Assembly (NCBI GenBank): GCA_017562135.1
Contig: QEYB01001398.1
Coordinates: forward strand, 372,001 to 436,000
Reading direction: 5' to 3'
Source: Dipylidium caninum
Taxonomy: Eukaryota > Platyhelminthes > Cestoda > Cyclophyllidea > Dipylidiidae
DNA length: 64,000 nt
Part shown: positions 12,201 to 27,200 of the stretch, piece after piece
How positions within the stretch are numbered: the stretch's first letter is position 1
Layout of the letters: each line of letters starts with the position of its first letter
Made by a program: the position numbers and the translations under genes
The notes under the pieces: model-generated
What the model was told of the DNA's origin: nothing
Seen by the model: the letters and a program-made list of their open reading frames with translations, nothing else
The model's database searches: none

Positions 12201-15200
12201 ATCTGTAAACATTTGCATTGGAGTGTCAACTGACAAAATACCCATTCGTTATGTAAAGGTCGCTTGTTCCTCCGTATCCCATGCGTAAATAGTACAAAAA
12301 ATCACGCAGAAATAGGGGCTGATAACTAACAACAGTGCAAATTTGTCTCGATACATAAATGGTACATTAAAGTAAGTCAGAGGACAGAGGCAGCAAATAT
12401 GAAGTTGCACATTGCAGTGGTTCGAGTTCAACGAAAATATGTGTATTTGAATAAATTTTGCAATGTATAGGAAAGTCAAAATGAATTCTACACTTGCTTC
12501 ACATATAACTTGAAGGCAAAAACTATGTGCGCAAAGTTGGCAAGGTTAAGGTCCTAGAGATTCAAAGATGATGATGGAGTAATTGAGCGACGCTAAATCC
12601 GAGAGATAAAACACGCTCGACAAATCCATGAAAGATATCAGGAGCCAAACTCAACGGTCACGCTAATCATATGGTAAAGGTAAAAAGACGAACCCAGAAT
12701 TTGAAGAGGAAGCCGACAAATGTGAATTGTTTTTAGCCTCCATCCTCTCTCCATCCCCATTTTCTCGATCCACCGAAACATGAGGGTTGGTAGTGACAAC
12801 GGGATTGGTGGAAGAAGAGGAAGGGGCGAGGTTAATAGAAATGGAGGAGGTAACCGGATTTCGGAAAAGGGCACGGGATGCAGGACCCAACATCTGTGAA
12901 TCAGCACGTCGTGGCCTGTGGGAACCCGTGGGAATCGCCACTGACGGAGCAGAGGCAGAAGTAGTGGACGACGGTTTTTGAGATGAGACGCTGGTGGGGA
13001 TTTCCGAATTGTATGGCACCCGAAGACGTGTCAGAAGTCGAGACGATGGCCCCATTATCAGGGAAGACGATCGTGGCTGTGCGGAATCTAGGAGAGTAAG
13101 CAAGAAAAATACCCAACTTATAGGAAATTGGAACAATAAAGGTGTGGATAAGGAATAATTCAGTACCACCAGTAGCGGAAGGTGTGTTGGTAGTCCCAGT
13201 AACTGAGGTGAAGAGCGTTGAGAGGTCAGGCAAGTTGGTATTAGAGAGGACAGCCTCGGAAAAGGCTGTAATGAAGGACCTCGCGACACCGGAACCCTCA
13301 CCCGGTTCATCTTTGAAGGTGACTTTTAGTCGACGGGAGGAAAGGATAGATGAGGTTGGTGCGGCGAGGTTTGGCGAAAGTTGTTCAAACAACTTCGGGT
13401 CAGGAACACGGAAGAATTCAGAGTAACGGGAAAAGGGAGAATCTCGCATAGTCAGCCACTGGGAGACTTTAGAAGTTTGAGTCAAACGACGACTGATCTC
13501 TGTGTTCAACTGATGCACTGTAGAGATGAGAAGGGTATTGGGCTCCCGCTCCACCTACGTAACGTTAAATTGTATGCTTAAAATGTGACAAGCAAAAGCC
13601 CTTGGTTACGTTAAATCTTAAAGATTGAATTCGGATACATGTACTTTGCCGTTCAAATGACTATTTCCATCTTGATAGGAACTGAAATATGCCCATACAG
13701 GACCTTTTTGTAAAGTCAAGTATAAGGAGTTCGTAAATTTATTTCCCATGTCATAGTATATAGTAAAGGCACCATGAAAAAAGTGAGTTTTCTTATTTCT
13801 ACCCGATTACAGGGATGGAGGTATCGAACATATTGCTGTTACAGTTTTTACTCGGCCAAGAGAGGAGAAAATATCATCAATAATTTGAAAATTGTGCTTC
13901 CATTTTTGATCAAGGTATAACATAAAGGCGAACAACTAGAAAATAGGGGGCAACATTAAGCCAAAAAATATCGTGATGGAAATGAGGATTTAAACCAATT
14001 GTGGGATAGAGCAAGTGATTAGGATGAAAACCGTAAAGTGCTAGCAGATAAGTGGGGGAAAGATGAATGAAATTCTCATAAGGTAGGGAAATGAGAGAAC
14101 CTACTTCAAGAGTGAGATCGCGCCGGGTGGCGTTGCGAAGTCGTTCCATTTCCTTGCGGAAACGCGCCTCCTTGTCGGGAAAACGAGCGAGCTCCAGCAT
14201 GTAACTACGATGTTCGGCACCCACATCCTCCGCGAAGGCCTGACTAAAGGCTTCCAGGCTGCGACACCAGCGTGACAGCGCTGAGCCCGTGTGGCAGGCC
14301 GTATCGAGAAATTCTCCACCCCAAGCGACTAAAATTGCGATGATATGGGAAATATGTGACAAGAAACCATAGTAATTCCAATGAACAAAAGATTAATAGT
14401 GACCCGGGACTACGATTTTAATTGAGAAGCAATAAAACAATTAATGAGGAAATACAATCATTCAGGACAAACACAGCCAAGCGTTTTTATTGAGAAATAG
14501 AAAAATCTAGAGAGAAACAGATGATTTAAATGAATTTTATAACTGACAAAATTAAGTTTCTATAAAAACCAGTAAGCAACAAAACAACTTATTAATAAAA
14601 TTTAGGGCTCAAGGGCAATGGTATAGAAGAAAATTTTCTGATGAATTATGGTGCCCACAGTGAGGGATTGCGTGTAGAAACGTAGATAATAAGGAAAGCT
14701 CCTACTTTCATGGTCATGCGAATGAGAAACTCATACTACAAAAGTGCAATGAGAGCAAACAACGTCGGCATGATGTGGCGTTTGTCTCATAACGTCCCTA
14801 GCGCATTCAAATGGGAAAGCCAACGAATCTGTCCGCCACCTATCGATATCAACTCCGAGAAAAGAAGGCAAAAGAAGGATTCTATAGTAACATGATGCTG
14901 ATAGAATATGTAAACTATGTTCATACACTCGTGAACAAGTAATAATTTAAGCTCTCGAGAAGGGATTGGTAATCGCACCTTGTTAAAATAACATGCCGCA
15001 AGAAAGTGGAGAGAAGACGGTGGCAAGTAGGTGCCTCATGCAAGATGACCTACAAGCCAATCTACAATAGGCCTTGGGTTAAGCAAATTGTCCATATTTG
15101 CGGAAATTTACCGACCCTTGAAAACAGTTAACCACAGAGTATGTTTAACCTAATTTAAATATATCGCAATTTTAAGAGACAGAACCGCTTTATCATAGCA

Positions 15201-18200
15201 CTAAAAATACTTTTTTCCACTACAAGAGGTGTACAAAATGGGACATAAAGCGAGAATATGTTATTTTTTGACATTATTAGTGCAGTCTAATTAAAAAGGG
15301 ATAGACAAGCTAACAGGTTCAAGTAAAAAATATCTAATGAGGCACCTATTTTACCCATCGTCAACCACACACGAAGGAAATGGCCCCCGTAGCAGCTATT
15401 TGGAGGAAATAAAAATGAAATCAATTAAAATCATAACCCAGTGAGATCAGTCGTGATTAAATCACACATGATTACAAAAAAATGGAGTCAAGAACTTGTG
15501 TATATGTCCTACTTTGAGTACCCATTCGTGCATCTTTGAATGATCGTCCGATTCGACCATAATGAACGGCTTTTCCGTCTTTCTCGTCACGAAAGGCAGC
15601 TTTTTCTTCCGGGAAAGCGGGTTGGCGCACTTCAGAATTGAGGTCCCTGTTGGCGACAGTGACGAAGAAAAGGACAATAATTTGGCGAAATCCAAGTATT
15701 GAGGAAATGAGTAGTGTTTATAAAGATTGCGCACAGATGTGCGGCTAGTTGATTGATGACAATAAATTTAGTTAAATGGAGGGGTTTTAAGGCATCATTA
15801 ATCATTTCTTGTCGTTAATCTGCAATATAGGAGTGGAAATAGCTTTAAAACCCGGTGAAGATATGGATAAACAAACATGGTCTACGAAGTTTAGCATAAA
15901 TAATATCTATAAAAAAAACGGTACATATAATTTGATCTAATTGCAAACCCACGCTCAGAAAGCGATTTAAGAGCACAACAGGTCAATGTGTCGATAACCA
16001 ACACAACTACCACTGATAACGGAACACAAGAAATACAAGCCTAGGAGATACGGACAATGTAGTGTCCTAGCAACAATTGAAAGTGAGTAGGAATGACAAT
16101 CGCGATACATCGTCAAGTAGACACAATAAGGCGACATTAAAAAATGGGATACAGAATAAACCTGCTATTAATTCAAAAAAGTTATAATTTAAATGCGTCA
16201 GACAAGAGTCTAAACAGGTGCAAAAGCAGTGGGAATTTGGATTTCGTAAATGATAGACGTATGGAACTCATATGACGATAGAAGATGAACAGACCCGGTA
16301 GTGCCGAAAAGTTCGGAGCGTCTGGAGTTCGGTTGCAATTGTTGTGGTGCGAGAGCAAGAGGCATCGCCTCAGTAGCCGGAGCCTGAATAGGATCAAGGC
16401 CAACACCGACCAAGGAGAGGGTGCTGGCGGAGCGACGGAAGAAGGCGTCAGAACGTTGCGCAAGTGGGTGACCCTGAAAAAGGCCCACTACTCTGCTGCC
16501 ACCAAGAGCACTTTGCTCATTTATCTTTTCGGCTGAAGTTCGGCCTGCTTCCTCCTCCTCCTCACCCACTTCCATATATTCATTTCCATTGGTATTAGTT
16601 TGGTTTAAGATGATCAGATGGTGCATTAGACCAGAGGGCCAAACGATTTCGAAGACCTGTGAAGAAAAAAATCAGTTAAACATCATTTTTTGAAAAAAAA
16701 AGACTAAAAGCCTTTTCTAATAGCATTTTAAGTACTGCATTTTTTCTCCTAAAAATAAATTGTAGTTACGAAAACGTAGTAGTCGGTGGGAGAAAGGTCG
16801 GATGAGTGTGTGGAAGATGCTGTAGAACTTTATACTGAATAGAGGAGTTGTCAACAGTAGTGGGAGCTTCACGTAGCTGTCGTGCGTTGTCATCACATGT
16901 AACCATGATACGCCGTGACGATTAAGCAATGCTGGTTGTTCTCTTTGTTCCTGCCTCCTAACTTCGCCGCTGTTGTCTCTTCGGCCCGGCTGTAGGGAAA
17001 AAAGGGAATAATGGGAAGTCGCTCCTCGGGCACTTCACATTATGGTAGCCATAATTCTTTTCCTGACGAAATTCCGGCACAGGAGCATGTCCTGGCTGTG
17101 TTCTCATCCCCCATTTGCCTGATCCTTTTCCATTGTCAAACAAATCCACGTCTGGTGCTCAAACGGCGACAATCGTGCGTTGCGAGGGCGGCAAGGAAGA
17201 CACGCAGCCGCTCTGACGCGGTCGCTCGGTCGTCTGCACTTGCCGCAGTTCGTGGGCCAGGGCGCATGAGCCCACCTCCTCCACCTTTTCCCCATTGTAC
17301 GAAGACGTTTTTGCACAGCTCTGTCGTGTGGATGGCCACTTCATACTTGCTTTAGAGCCAACTGCACAATTAGTCGTGGCTGTGTGTGTGTGTGTGTGTG
17401 TAGATCGGATTCCGCAGTCGTCGTCCTTAATGCCTCCTCGCTGTCAACATGGGCCGGTGGTCTTCCTCGAGGCTCGTTGGTGGCACCGAAATTGCCAGGG
17501 GCAAATTTTTGGAGGCAACATCGACCACTTTTGTTCACTAATGGGCGTATTTTTGAATGCCTCATTAATGAGTCGCGAAGCTTGTTGGGTTGCATGATGA
17601 TTCAATTGGAAATCGTACAAGAAAAGTAAATTTGACTTTCATTTTGCATCCATATGGTTTGGGCGAAAGATAAAATGAAAGTTGGATACAAGCACGGAAC
17701 AATTTTGCGAAATGAGTAAAAAGAATGACTTTATAACTTATAGGCAAAAATATCAAGCATAAATTACGACGGTCGGATTGACTACCAACAACCGGTTACC
17801 ATAGTCGAATTCAAAATTTCACTTCATTTTACCGAAGTGTAATGCGATGGATACAGTTCCAATACCAATATATGTAAGCGGTCCAATAAGTAGCCGCTTT
17901 GATTAATTATACATCCAGTCGTAATGTCGTGACTTTTTACCCTATCTCTTAGTACGACTAACTGACAAACCACATGCTATGCAATTTAGCTGATACCTTG
18001 AAGAAATAAAGGAACGCATCAATGAGGTAGGCAGTATGCTTGTGGCTGGAGACATCAACGGGTGGAACAATTGTGCCGTGATCATTGTTGGCTGTGCGCA
18101 TGAGGGAGAGTAGGTAGCCGAGAAGCTGCTGGCGATTGGAAGAATTTCTACCACTTCCCACTTCATTGCTTGTAGTAGCAGCGACAGCGGTAGGGTTGCT

Positions 18201-21200
18201 GCCTGTGGTTGTTGATGCCCCAGTACCACCTGTGTTAGAACCTGATCCAGCCTCGTTGGAGCCCGTATTCTCCGTGGGGGATTGTTGGTGATGTTGAGAA
18301 CTAAGTCTGCCACTGTTCCCAGCCTTAAAGGAGTAAAAGTCTTTTCGACTAATCACTATTAACCTCAGTTTTTATTACACGCTCATGTTTCGAGATAAAA
18401 AAACTAGTATGGATTATAGTGGGTACTATCATATTCCAGTTAGTGGAAGTGAATTGGAGGGAAACTTAATTTTGTAAACTTACGCGATCTGACTTTCCTT
18501 CTTTCCGTCGATTCAAGGACGCTAAAAGGGAAAAGTAGTTAAGAGCGCCCGACACTGTGAAAAATATCCGCATTAACACTAAATAAGATCTATATTTTGG
18601 ACTTTATTGTTAGATTTTATGAAAAATAATAGCACTAGCGAAACCCAGTCGAAACTTAAAGTACTTAGAGGTGACAAACGAAAGCCGGTTGAAGAAACAA
18701 CTGAAAGCGTTTCATTAACGTCGAGACGATAAAGGCCGAAAGCAAACTAACTGAATAGCACATAGAGAAAAGTGCATTGGAAGTAGTAACAGAAACTCAA
18801 AAAATGAGAACAAAGTGTACAGGAAGCCCTGACATATCGGTGGAAGTGGTATCGAAAACCAACCGCTCAAATAACAAAGCATTAAACATGCTTTCTCTGA
18901 CAAAAATACACACCTGATTCTGACGTAGAAAGCTCAACCGAATTGGCATTAGAATGGTGTGCATTCCAGGCAGCTCTAGCACGGAGACGGGCCTCCAAAC
19001 TGTCGAGAGTTTCCGTGAGCCAGGCCCAGACAGGGGCTAATAAGAATCCCACCGAAGCGCAGATGAGGGCCCGTTCAACGCTGTTAGCGGGCCGCGCGGC
19101 AATGAGAGAACGCAAAGGTAAGAGGCAGCAGCCATTAGTCTTTTGCGATAATAAACGCAATCTGCGTAGCACTGGCAAGTCCAGAGAAGGGTGAACAAAT
19201 ACGGGTGCAGAGACACACCGTCGCAAATCGCTAGAATCTGAGTGAGCGCCCACGGGGGTTGGGCAATCTCCTTCTCCACTCGCTGTTTCTGGATCTACAG
19301 CTTCATTGCCACGATTAACAAGGTCTGCCATAACATCAGCGATGAGGCGAAGGAGGCAGGCGAAGGCACGACTTAACTGAACTTGCGTCACATGGATCCC
19401 AAACTGTAAGGACAGTTGTTAGTTGCTTTTCTGGCGCTCAAGCTGAAGAGAACTAGGAAGACCTACCTTTTTCGTCTCCAAGGCATCATTGTTAGAGGCA
19501 GGCTCAGCAATGGTGACGATAGGTGCACTACCCGTAGTTGGCGTAACTCCATTGTGGAAATTTGTAGTAGCCGTAGTAGAACTGTTGTTCGCGTTGTTTG
19601 AGTTTGCTCTGGGTGGCGAAAGAGGAGCGCTTAAAAGGTTTAATCCCGCCAATGCATTGCGTGAGGTGAGTGAGGCATTGCGTCCGGCACCTACAAAAGT
19701 AGTATTCGGAAGGTAAAATAATTGATAAATAGGAGGAGGCAGAAAAATCAAATTACGTCGATCAAAGGCTGAGGAGAGGGCTGCTGAGTAAAGACGAGCC
19801 AAAGTGGATGAAGAGGTGGGAAAATTGCGAGAAGTGGCAGTAGTTGTGGTAGTTGATGTTGATTTGCCGATACAACATCTTCCGTGGAAGTCACGGCAGG
19901 CGGAGGGTTTGATGAACCACCCGGATGACGCGCCCAAGGAGAAAATGGTGAGGAAGGGGGAGGGCTCTACAAAACGGACATGAATGGATAAGATGGAATG
20001 AAAAACGGCAAAAGATAAAGAAAAGAGGAATACAGCACTTCCTTACCAGTTCGCTCTCCTGTGAGTAGGCATCTCCTTCCTCCTCTTCATCTTCCACACC
20101 ATGTTCTCGAGGAAGTTCTTCTTCCTCCTCAGTCTCATCTTCGTCTTCGTCCTCTTTTTCCCCGACATCGAATTCGTCCTCTTCTTCCCCGACAACGAAT
20201 TCGTCCTCTTCTTCGTCTTCATCATCTTCTGAATCATCACAATCATCTCCCGACTCGTCTCCTTCCTCTTCTTCAACACCAACTTCATCGTCATCTTCGA
20301 TTTCATCGTCTTCTTCATCGTCATCATCGTCATCCTCCTCCTCTTCGATATCTTCTTCACGGTGATCGCGGCTGCAAGATAGGCGCTCTATTGCCTCATC
20401 TATACTCATTTCGGATATCGGCAGTGTTTCATCTAACTCATTCTCATCACCCTCCTCATCCTCCTCCTCGCTACCGCAGAACATGGTAACAACGACATTA
20501 TCCTCGTCTAGGGCATTGTTGCCTTCCGGCGGTGGTTGCTGATCTCGTTCCGGTGGGTAAGAGCTAATGAATTCCTGTTGAGAAGCTGCAGAAGCCACAA
20601 CACCTGAAGTGGTGTTCAAAGTGCCGCCAACAGCAGAACTATCCATATCCATAATAACACTCCCTGTGGTGCCTGCAGTTGCCGCTGTACTGCTCACAGA
20701 GCTGTGTTGCGATCCAGATGCTTCGATCTGTGGGTTTTGATGGAGAAGTAGAGATCTTTCGCCTCCACCGCCGCCTCCTCCAGTGCTACTCGTGATGGAA
20801 TGAGTCTCAACCTCAGAATCGCCCGCAACTTCCTCTTCCTCTGAAGCAGTGTCACTAAAGTCTTCTTCCTCCTCTTCCACATCTTCTTCTCCTTCTTCAA
20901 CGGTGTGAGTAGAGGCAGCGGCGGCGGTGGTAGCATTGCTGTCCAACTCGTTGCTTCGGACATCAGCATCAGTATCTGAGTCACCACTGGGTGCTGGGAG
21001 AAGTTCCATCTCCGCAAAAGGATTTGTCGAGGCGGTGGAATTTGTAGTCGTGACAGAGGACTCAACCACAATGACAGGAGGTGGTGGTGGGGCCTGGGGC
21101 TGAGGTGGTGGAGGTGGCGGCCGTGATGGAGGTTCGGCAGTTGCGCGATGGCGACGACGCCTGTGATGATGGCGATGTCGACGACGATGCTTCGAAAGGG

Positions 21201-24200
21201 GGCTTCTATGACTCCCCGTACCACCACTACTCCTACTGCGATGACGGTGACGCTTCATACGGTTGGAGAGACCTGAAGCTGGTTCTTGACTTGCACTATC
21301 AATTTCCTACCACAAATGAAAGCTATGAGGTGCGTTGAAATTCTGCCCGAATACGATACAATATTAGCGAGAAGCAAGCAAAACAAATCAAAAGAATTCG
21401 TATTTACCACAAATGGGTGTTGCCACATTTTTAGAACATGTCTACTATTGGCCAACAAAAGCGTGAAATGTACATCCTAGGTAAAACGGTGAAGTATTTG
21501 ACTCCATGCATCAGAATTAACGATTAACTATGCATTTCTGCAGAAGAAACCTACCATAGGTTCTTCCACGCTAAAAGCAGTGACATCGGGACGGTGACCC
21601 GATTTACTGCGATCAGATAAGTGAGTCTGTTTCTGCTGTTTTAGTTGCACAGTCTTGTACGGTGAAACCAACGGTTGTTGATTTTCAATCACCTTCCATG
21701 TGGGCAGCCAGGTGAGCGTAGAACCATCGGAAGAGTCAACTCCATATAAAAGATATCGAATCACTGAGTTGGGGCAGTCCAAGGGGTTACTGAAGCCAGA
21801 AATGGCACCACCGAGCGGAGATGAACCCAAGGCCGATTGAGATTGACGCGATCGAGAAAATAAGGTTCTCTCCGAAGAGAGGACTTGATCGAAACCCTTG
21901 AATGTAATAAGAGACCGTCGAATCACATTACAAATACATTTATCCTATTTGAACTGAAGAACTCGAAAACTTAGCAAGTAAACTTAAAACTAAAAGGGTA
22001 AATAGAAAAGAATTATGTCAAAGTCTGAGAACAATAAGATAAAAGGGCTTATTTGAATACAGCAAAAGTGCACCCTATTGCAAGTGAAAGAGTGTTAGTT
22101 GTAGAATATACAACTTGTTTGGCAATCTGGACCGTCTTGTTTCCTTAAATTGTGGTAACATATGGCGACAAGAAAAAAAGTTGTGACTTTAAGCCGCGTT
22201 GGAGAAAGGCGGTAGTGGTACATGCATAAAACAAAAATTTTTGGTTAAATTTTTAGAATGGTTTACAAAACAATCTCATTTTTAACGTAACTCGACTTGA
22301 TTATTTCAGAGATTATAGATAGATAGAATTAGCAAAATAATTGGCCTAATTCGCAACGCCATTTGGCATAGAAAGACGCTGGGAATAAGTCTTCCTATGC
22401 AAGCTCATATTGCTATAAAACGATCACCTAGCCAAAAAAGAGAATCAAGCGATAGGCTCAGACACCCGAATTATTATTATTATCAGATTGGGATATGAGG
22501 CCAAAAGACCGATTTCAACGATTCGGTCTAATAAAATGGGGCTTTGAAATGATTACAATATATTTTTACTATAGATTTAGTACAGCTCTCAAATATCGCT
22601 ATGAATTCAATCCTCAAAGAGGACTGGAACATCAACTAAACTCGGGATCAGGTGCTATTAGCAACGCAGGAATATTATGTCTATTTAGTGAAGCTGCAGT
22701 TACTCATAAAGCGAAATATCTGCAATGTATTCATTCATTTTCTGATGACACCAAATGAAGAAATCACTCGCATTATGTCCATTTAAAGCCTCGGTGTGGA
22801 GTAATATGAAAAAAAAGGGATTAACGAGGAAAGAGACGCCATGTCTTGCTAACTATTACGACGTTTGCATTCATTATCAAGACTTGAACGGCAGCACAAT
22901 CATGAAGATCGTAAAACCAGATTTTACAAACATTAATGAATCAAAAAACTAAGGAAACTCATCAATTCCAATGTTGGAGCTTGAAGCATCTTCTTGAAGG
23001 ACAAGTTGTTCACTATGTTCTTAACCCACTGTCTGTTACAAGTGGGCACCGTTAATACACCAAATGCTAAATTATTCAGCAAGGTGGGATTTAAGAACAG
23101 ATAGAAAAAAAGCTGAACCGCAGACTTACGTGGATGGCCTCACCCTGTTGTGAGGTGAGAGTGAAGGTAGCAGTCGAGCGAAGTGCGCCAGTGCGCACAG
23201 GGGCGAGAACCTTGACCGAGAGGAGAGCGAGCTCGGGCAAAGCGATTGGTGCCAATTGAGAGAAAACGGAACGCGCCAACTCCAGAGGTTGTGTTTGGGT
23301 GGTCAGTCGTCTTAAGATGGAATAAACTCGTTTGCACCAAATGAGCTCATTAAAATGCATCACTATTATGGTCTAATTAAACTACGCCCAGGCAATGCAA
23401 TATGTTTATCAAATTAAATGGCATTAGTAAATTATGTTTGTGAATTAAGACTGGTGGGGTTGAAGATTGAAACTCCTTTAATTTTCCATGGCTTTGTTAG
23501 TTTGTAAAAAGGCTCGAAAGAACGTTTAAGCAACTTAAAAAAGCTGTCGTGATGTTTACTTTAACAACTAATCTACTGCACTAGGTCTGACAAAAACAAA
23601 GGAGGAATATACGACAATTAAGAAAAGCTTCTTAGATCCACACCCACAGAAATAACTTACATTTTCTTTTTATGGTAATCGGGTGTAAGTTCGAGCGAGA
23701 GGCCGGTGTAAACACGGGCTACAGAGCGTATGAATCGCGCAATCCCGCGTTGGCAATAAAAATAGGAATCAGCAACTTTAGTGCCAGCACTAGTTTCGGA
23801 AGACAGGGAAAGGGTGAGAAGACGCCTGACACCGTAGTCACTGGCGAGGTGATCGGAGAGACTACGAGCCAGGGTGTTAACTAGACGTTGCATGAATTCT
23901 GCCGGACATTTACAGAGAATAGTGAAGACAAAGTCGTCTAACTGAGAGGTACCCGACTGAATCGCCGTCACATTCTGCACGAGAAGACAAAGCATGGACT
24001 TATTAAGGAAAAAACCGGTTTCCTAGTCGTTAAAATATATATTCTTTACGATAAAAATCTAGTATCCTCTCCACGGTTTTAAGGCAACCATGGAAGTCAA
24101 AAGTTTAGGCGTCTGAGGTTGGGAGTCAGTACCATAAATAATGGCTTCAGTGAATGCAAAATTGGACCAAGTAGAATATAGACAAGTTAAAACAAGCTAA

Positions 24201-27200
24201 CTCAGTTGCACTCATTTAATAGAAAAAATTGGCCGTTGAGATCTTTTTCCTTACATTCCAGGTAGTGGCGATCATAATTACGAATTTTTCTTCCAAGTCA
24301 TTCTTAATAGGCTTCAAGAAAGAAAGCCATATCAATAATGAACTAAGGCTCTGCCTTCAACCTCCTTTCCACAATTTATAATGGAGTAAGTTCAAAACTG
24401 ACTTCTCATGCATCATGCGGGTTTCGTTCACTTGCAATTTGCAATCATAGCGGTAATAGAGAGGATAATTTGCTCATTAAAATAAATACTTGGGATTCTC
24501 CAAAAGCTAGTTTTGATTCCTTCGGCTTTAACTCCTCCACATGGAAAAGTACACATGGAAATTAACGAGCGCTCAGAGACAATAGTACAGTTATGGGATT
24601 CTATGAGGTAAGAATGTGGGCCACGTACGCCTAACGGAATACACAGAACTGTGGCAAAAGCCTATCCATTCTGGAGATTTCTTTAAGTAGGTTTAGCAAG
24701 TGAGAATCCCAATATTAGAATGGAGGAAGACTACTGTACACTTGAGTAATAATTCCAAAAATACCCAGTTTTCCCACCAACCTCAACTGCTACACCCAGA
24801 CGTCTACCCTCGTTGAACTCTTACCAAATGTACACCTTGAACATAACTCCCTGTTTTAATTGCGCAAAAACCACATTCCGTTACTACAGTAATCACATTG
24901 CAAAATAGGGTTGAAGAAAACGTTAAATTAATGAGAAGAAATGACTAAATGTAACCCCGACATGGTATTGAAACGAAGTGGCAATTAACGCCTTCGTTAA
25001 ACACCGTGGGTCTCATTAACATCAACCCTACAAACTTGCTACTAGAAAAAAGAACCTATTTCAAACCAAACTAAGTTTCAGCGAGAAATTGTTATTCTAG
25101 CAGGTAATTTAGTGCCGTCGCGCAAGCGAGAGTAAAACAACTCGAAATAAAAAAATTGTGAAAAATAAAGAATACACATACGGAGCCTCCCGGTTTCCCT
25201 TTTTTGTCACCGAACCTAGCGAAAGACTCGGTCGAGACAAAATTTTTACAGTCACACAGCAGGCTGGCAGCTGCTGCTTTCGAATCAAGCACAAGTTCCA
25301 GAGCATCTCTTGAAAAGGTAGGAGGTTCGAGATCATGCTCTGGTTCATCCAAAGCGGAGATACTACGAGTCCCGGAGAGACTTCCACGTTCTCCACCACT
25401 TCCTCCTCCCCCACCCCCGCCTCCACTCGCACCTCCACTACCGCCGCGTCTACGTGTGGATTTGTACTGCTTCTGCTCCCGCGTCTGACGTTCGACACAA
25501 CGAGTCAGGTAGACCAGAAGATGCTCATTTGCCCGATTGGGCAGATAAACCAGATCAGTGTAATGAAGAAGGCGTTGAAAAAGAAAGAGTCTTGAAGGCT
25601 GATGACCGAGAACGAGACTACGACAACGACACTTTTCCCAACAGTCGCAGTAAGCCGTTGGGGAGGTACGTTTCAGGCGACAGTCGTGGCCTTTGTGACA
25701 GACACGCGCACATTCCGAACAACAACATAAAGAGTCCATGAGGCCACAAGTGCGACATTCGAAGATATCTTGCCGGATGTGATTAGGTCCTGTCCAAGTA
25801 AAACTACAAGTGTCGTTGTAGCAAAGGGTGAAAAGAGGCGAGTCGTCCAGGCGTGCTGAGGGTGGAAAGAGGTAGCGCATGAGGCGAGCGTAGCGAAACT
25901 GATGGGCACCTTCCTCACTACCATCTGATCGGATGTCCTCCAATTCCTGAAATGAAGGTAACATTCATCCAAAACGATCATTCTCAATGGTTAAAAAGGA
26001 TCACATAGCTTAACTTTTTTGTTTCGAATATCACGAGGCATGCTATTATCTAGAACCGGTCAGATTAAGAACCAAAATAAGATATCGAGGTCAAAATAAT
26101 AAATCAAAATATTTTACACAGATAAGAAGTTATACTTCCATTACTAGGTTTTGAGTGCAAGCGATTGTTAAAATGTTTGTGGCTAAGCGGACAAACTGAC
26201 TTTAAATAGACGACAAATACCAAGAGGATATTGAAGATATATAGAAATTGAAACAATCGGAAGTACAAATGTTAATACATATCTGCTACAGAAAAAAAAG
26301 AATCAGGTTAATAGTTAAAAGGTAGATGAATGTTCTATTACGAAAAAAAATGATTAGCTAGTCCACGCAGTTCCCGTTATTGAAACAATCTTGAAAATTA
26401 GACAATGGTATTTATAGTGGGGCGAAATTACAGCGAGAAAGTCGAGTAGGAAAACAGCAACTTGGTAAGCTTTGCATTGAATGGCCAACATGAATGGTGT
26501 TAATCCATCATCCGAAAGGTACGCAAGGAGGCTTAGGAGATGGACGCGCAACCGGGGGTGGAGAAGAATTGCGCGGAGGATTCGGTGTGAGGCGACTCTG
26601 CGTGACGCTTCCTCGGTCGTGGCTAGTGGGGCCATATGGCAGAAGTGGCCCCCGGAGGATGTAGATGAAGCGGCTGCGGCCACCGCTGCTGCCGCCGCAG
26701 CTGCTTCAACAACGCTAGCGGCGGCTACCTCCAGAGGTGACCGAATGAAGAGATCATGCACGGAGGAAGTGGGAGATGAGGCGGTGACATTCAACGAACG
26801 TTGGTTATTTGATGTGCTTCTAGTAGGAAAACCAAGATAATTACGTCTGTATTCACCGAATTTAAACATCATTGCTTCCAGGGATGCTGTCAGTAAGTTT
26901 TCCATGGACTAAGATTGTTAAAGACAAAATTTAGGAGCTGACCAAATTGACAGGGAGTTAATTTATCTGTCAGGGCATTAGTAGTCACGTGACATCCCAA
27001 TAATTTACCTTAAAATGAAAGCGAAGGCAAAATAGCAATGAATGCAGCGATTATTGTAACAAGGGAAGAGGAATTATCTAAGTCGACGGACCCATTATAC
27101 GCATATGTAGTTGATTAACAAGATTTTAAATTTCATGCTACAGTTTTCTGTTATCCTACCACGAAGATACACATAAAATGTGGCTGACATTTCATGGGAC

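Larger units (their letters stand above)
6261..14328 (-). other. UBR5: UBR5 HECT catalytic domain exons
   Basis: Eight exons spell the HECT domain. The N-lobe has [73 protein letters not shown] and [15 protein letters not shown]; the C-lobe has [20 protein letters not shown] and [18 protein letters not shown]. The catalytic cysteine lies in [19 protein letters not shown] (codon TGC at 6356-6358), and the protein ends TRSFGFV, matching the human end TKNFGFV. A polyalanine insert ([10 protein letters not shown], near 7830-7855) sits in the C-lobe exon. The intron between 11941 and 9995 appears to be GC-AG. Between 13167-13554 and 11941-12138 only a serine/proline-rich exon (12694-13087) occurs, where human UBR5 has the MLLE domain. 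Confidence 0.95.

Noticed and set aside
14710..15026. Possible extra UBR5 exon
   Set aside because: Several frames are open and one vaguely resembles the segment before the HECT domain, but no splice combination with agreeing phase could be settled.
20061..20489. His/Leu/Pro-rich plus-strand frame opposite the UBR5 acidic exon
   Set aside because: Mirror image of GAA/GAT-rich coding sequence, an antisense artefact.
22495..22952. Two overlapping plus-strand open frames in a UBR5 intron
   Set aside because: No family recognised, A+T-driven composition, and no splice pattern linking them.
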